DNA of 6,531 nt, taken from Falsiroseomonas sp044341625 (GTDB lineage: Bacteria > Pseudomonadota > Alphaproteobacteria > Acetobacterales > Acetobacteraceae). How positions within the stretch are numbered: the first letter of the stretch is position 1; every line of letters starts with the position of its first letter. A program made the position numbers and the translations under genes. The notes below the pieces were generated by a model, which searched no databases, had not been told where the DNA came from, and worked only from the letters and a program-made list of their open reading frames with translations. Location: positions 1 through 6,531 of the forward strand of contig JBIIRI010000177.1 of assembly GCA_044341625.1 (NCBI GenBank), given 5' to 3'. This document shows positions 6,397 through 6,531 of the stretch, piece after piece.

Positions 6397-6403
6397 CTCC
6401 CTT

Positions 6404-6429
6404 GAATCGTCCCGGCGGATCGGCGATTC
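6404..6429. promoter_or_regulatory. Inverted repeat in the divergent intergenic region
   Basis: GAATCG (6404-6409) and CGATTC (6424-6429) form a 6-bp inverted repeat separated by 14 bp within the 60-bp gap between the divergent CoA-transferase and the gene starting at 6457. The spacing would suit a dimeric regulator, but no convincing promoter hexamers are seen on either strand and no regulator gene is present in the window. Weak evidence. Confidence 0.25.
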
Positions 6430-6456
6430 CAATCCGAAACATGCCGGGAGATCACC

Positions 6457-6531
6457 ATGCCGAAAAGCTGGGATGAGAAGTATCGCGGCGCGAAGCCGCC
6501 GCATGTGACGGTGCTGGCCAAGCCCTTCGCC
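6457..6531 (+). CDS. Hypothetical protein, N-terminal fragment cut by the window edge
   Basis: The first 25 codons of a plus-strand gene, starting MPKSWDEKYRGAKPPHV and running open to the last base. GGGAG (6446-6450) lies 6 nt before the ATG, a good ribosome-binding site. The lysine-rich start and the KPFA at the window end resemble small cytosolic proteins I associate loosely with MGMT-like (alkylguanine-DNA methyltransferase-like) hypothetical families, but 25 residues are too few to assign one. It is divergently arranged with the CoA-transferase. Confidence 0.7.
   Translation, partial: MPKSWDEKYRGAKPPHVTVLAKPFA

Noticed and set aside
5236..6405. Long plus-strand open frame opposite the CoA-transferase
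   Set aside because: Antisense shadow. The minus strand carries the conserved class III CoA-transferase motifs.
6397..6504. Longer N terminus for the CoA-transferase
   Set aside because: It would overlap the divergent gene and its ribosome-binding site and adds sequence not typical of the family.

Overview
This is a GC-rich bacterial chromosomal window. It most likely comes from an alphaproteobacterium, plausibly Acetobacteraceae/Rhodospirillales. The grounds are the strong G/C bias at third codon positions, promoter-like elements close to the alphaproteobacterial CTTGAC-N17-CTATAT pattern, and a small RNA resembling the alphaproteobacterial alpha-r8/mmgR (suhB) family. The genus assignment is inference only.

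Layout, left to right. Positions 1-280 are non-coding and carry a composite palindromic repeat (121-225). A two-gene plus-strand operon follows. It encodes a 973-aa FAD plus iron-sulfur 2-hydroxyacid dehydrogenase of the YdiJ / D-lactate-D-2-hydroxyglutarate dehydrogenase type (281-3202) and, with an ATGA overlap, a DUF924 protein (3199-3774). Next comes a minus-strand tRNA-Val(GAC) (3850-3921), whose predicted promoter is embedded in a 24-bp tandem repeat array (3951-4036). An N-formylglutamate amidohydrolase follows on the plus strand (4123-5001).

The intergenic region 5002-5250 is the most interesting part. On the minus strand it holds a complete small-RNA gene: a CTTGCA-N17-CTAAAT promoter, a stem-loop, a second loop presenting the 10-mer UUUCCUCCCU, and a strong Rho-independent terminator with a T7 tract. 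Just upstream of the -35 box lies a site fitting the PhaR-type operator consensus TGCRNYGCASMA. This combination suggests a polyhydroxybutyrate-linked regulatory RNA.

Beyond it is a minus-strand class III (CaiB/BaiF) CoA-transferase (5251-6396). It is divergent from a plus-strand gene that begins at 6457 and is cut by the window end. The protein-coding genes look like ordinary housekeeping or catabolic functions. I see no phage, defence, CRISPR or insertion-sequence genes.
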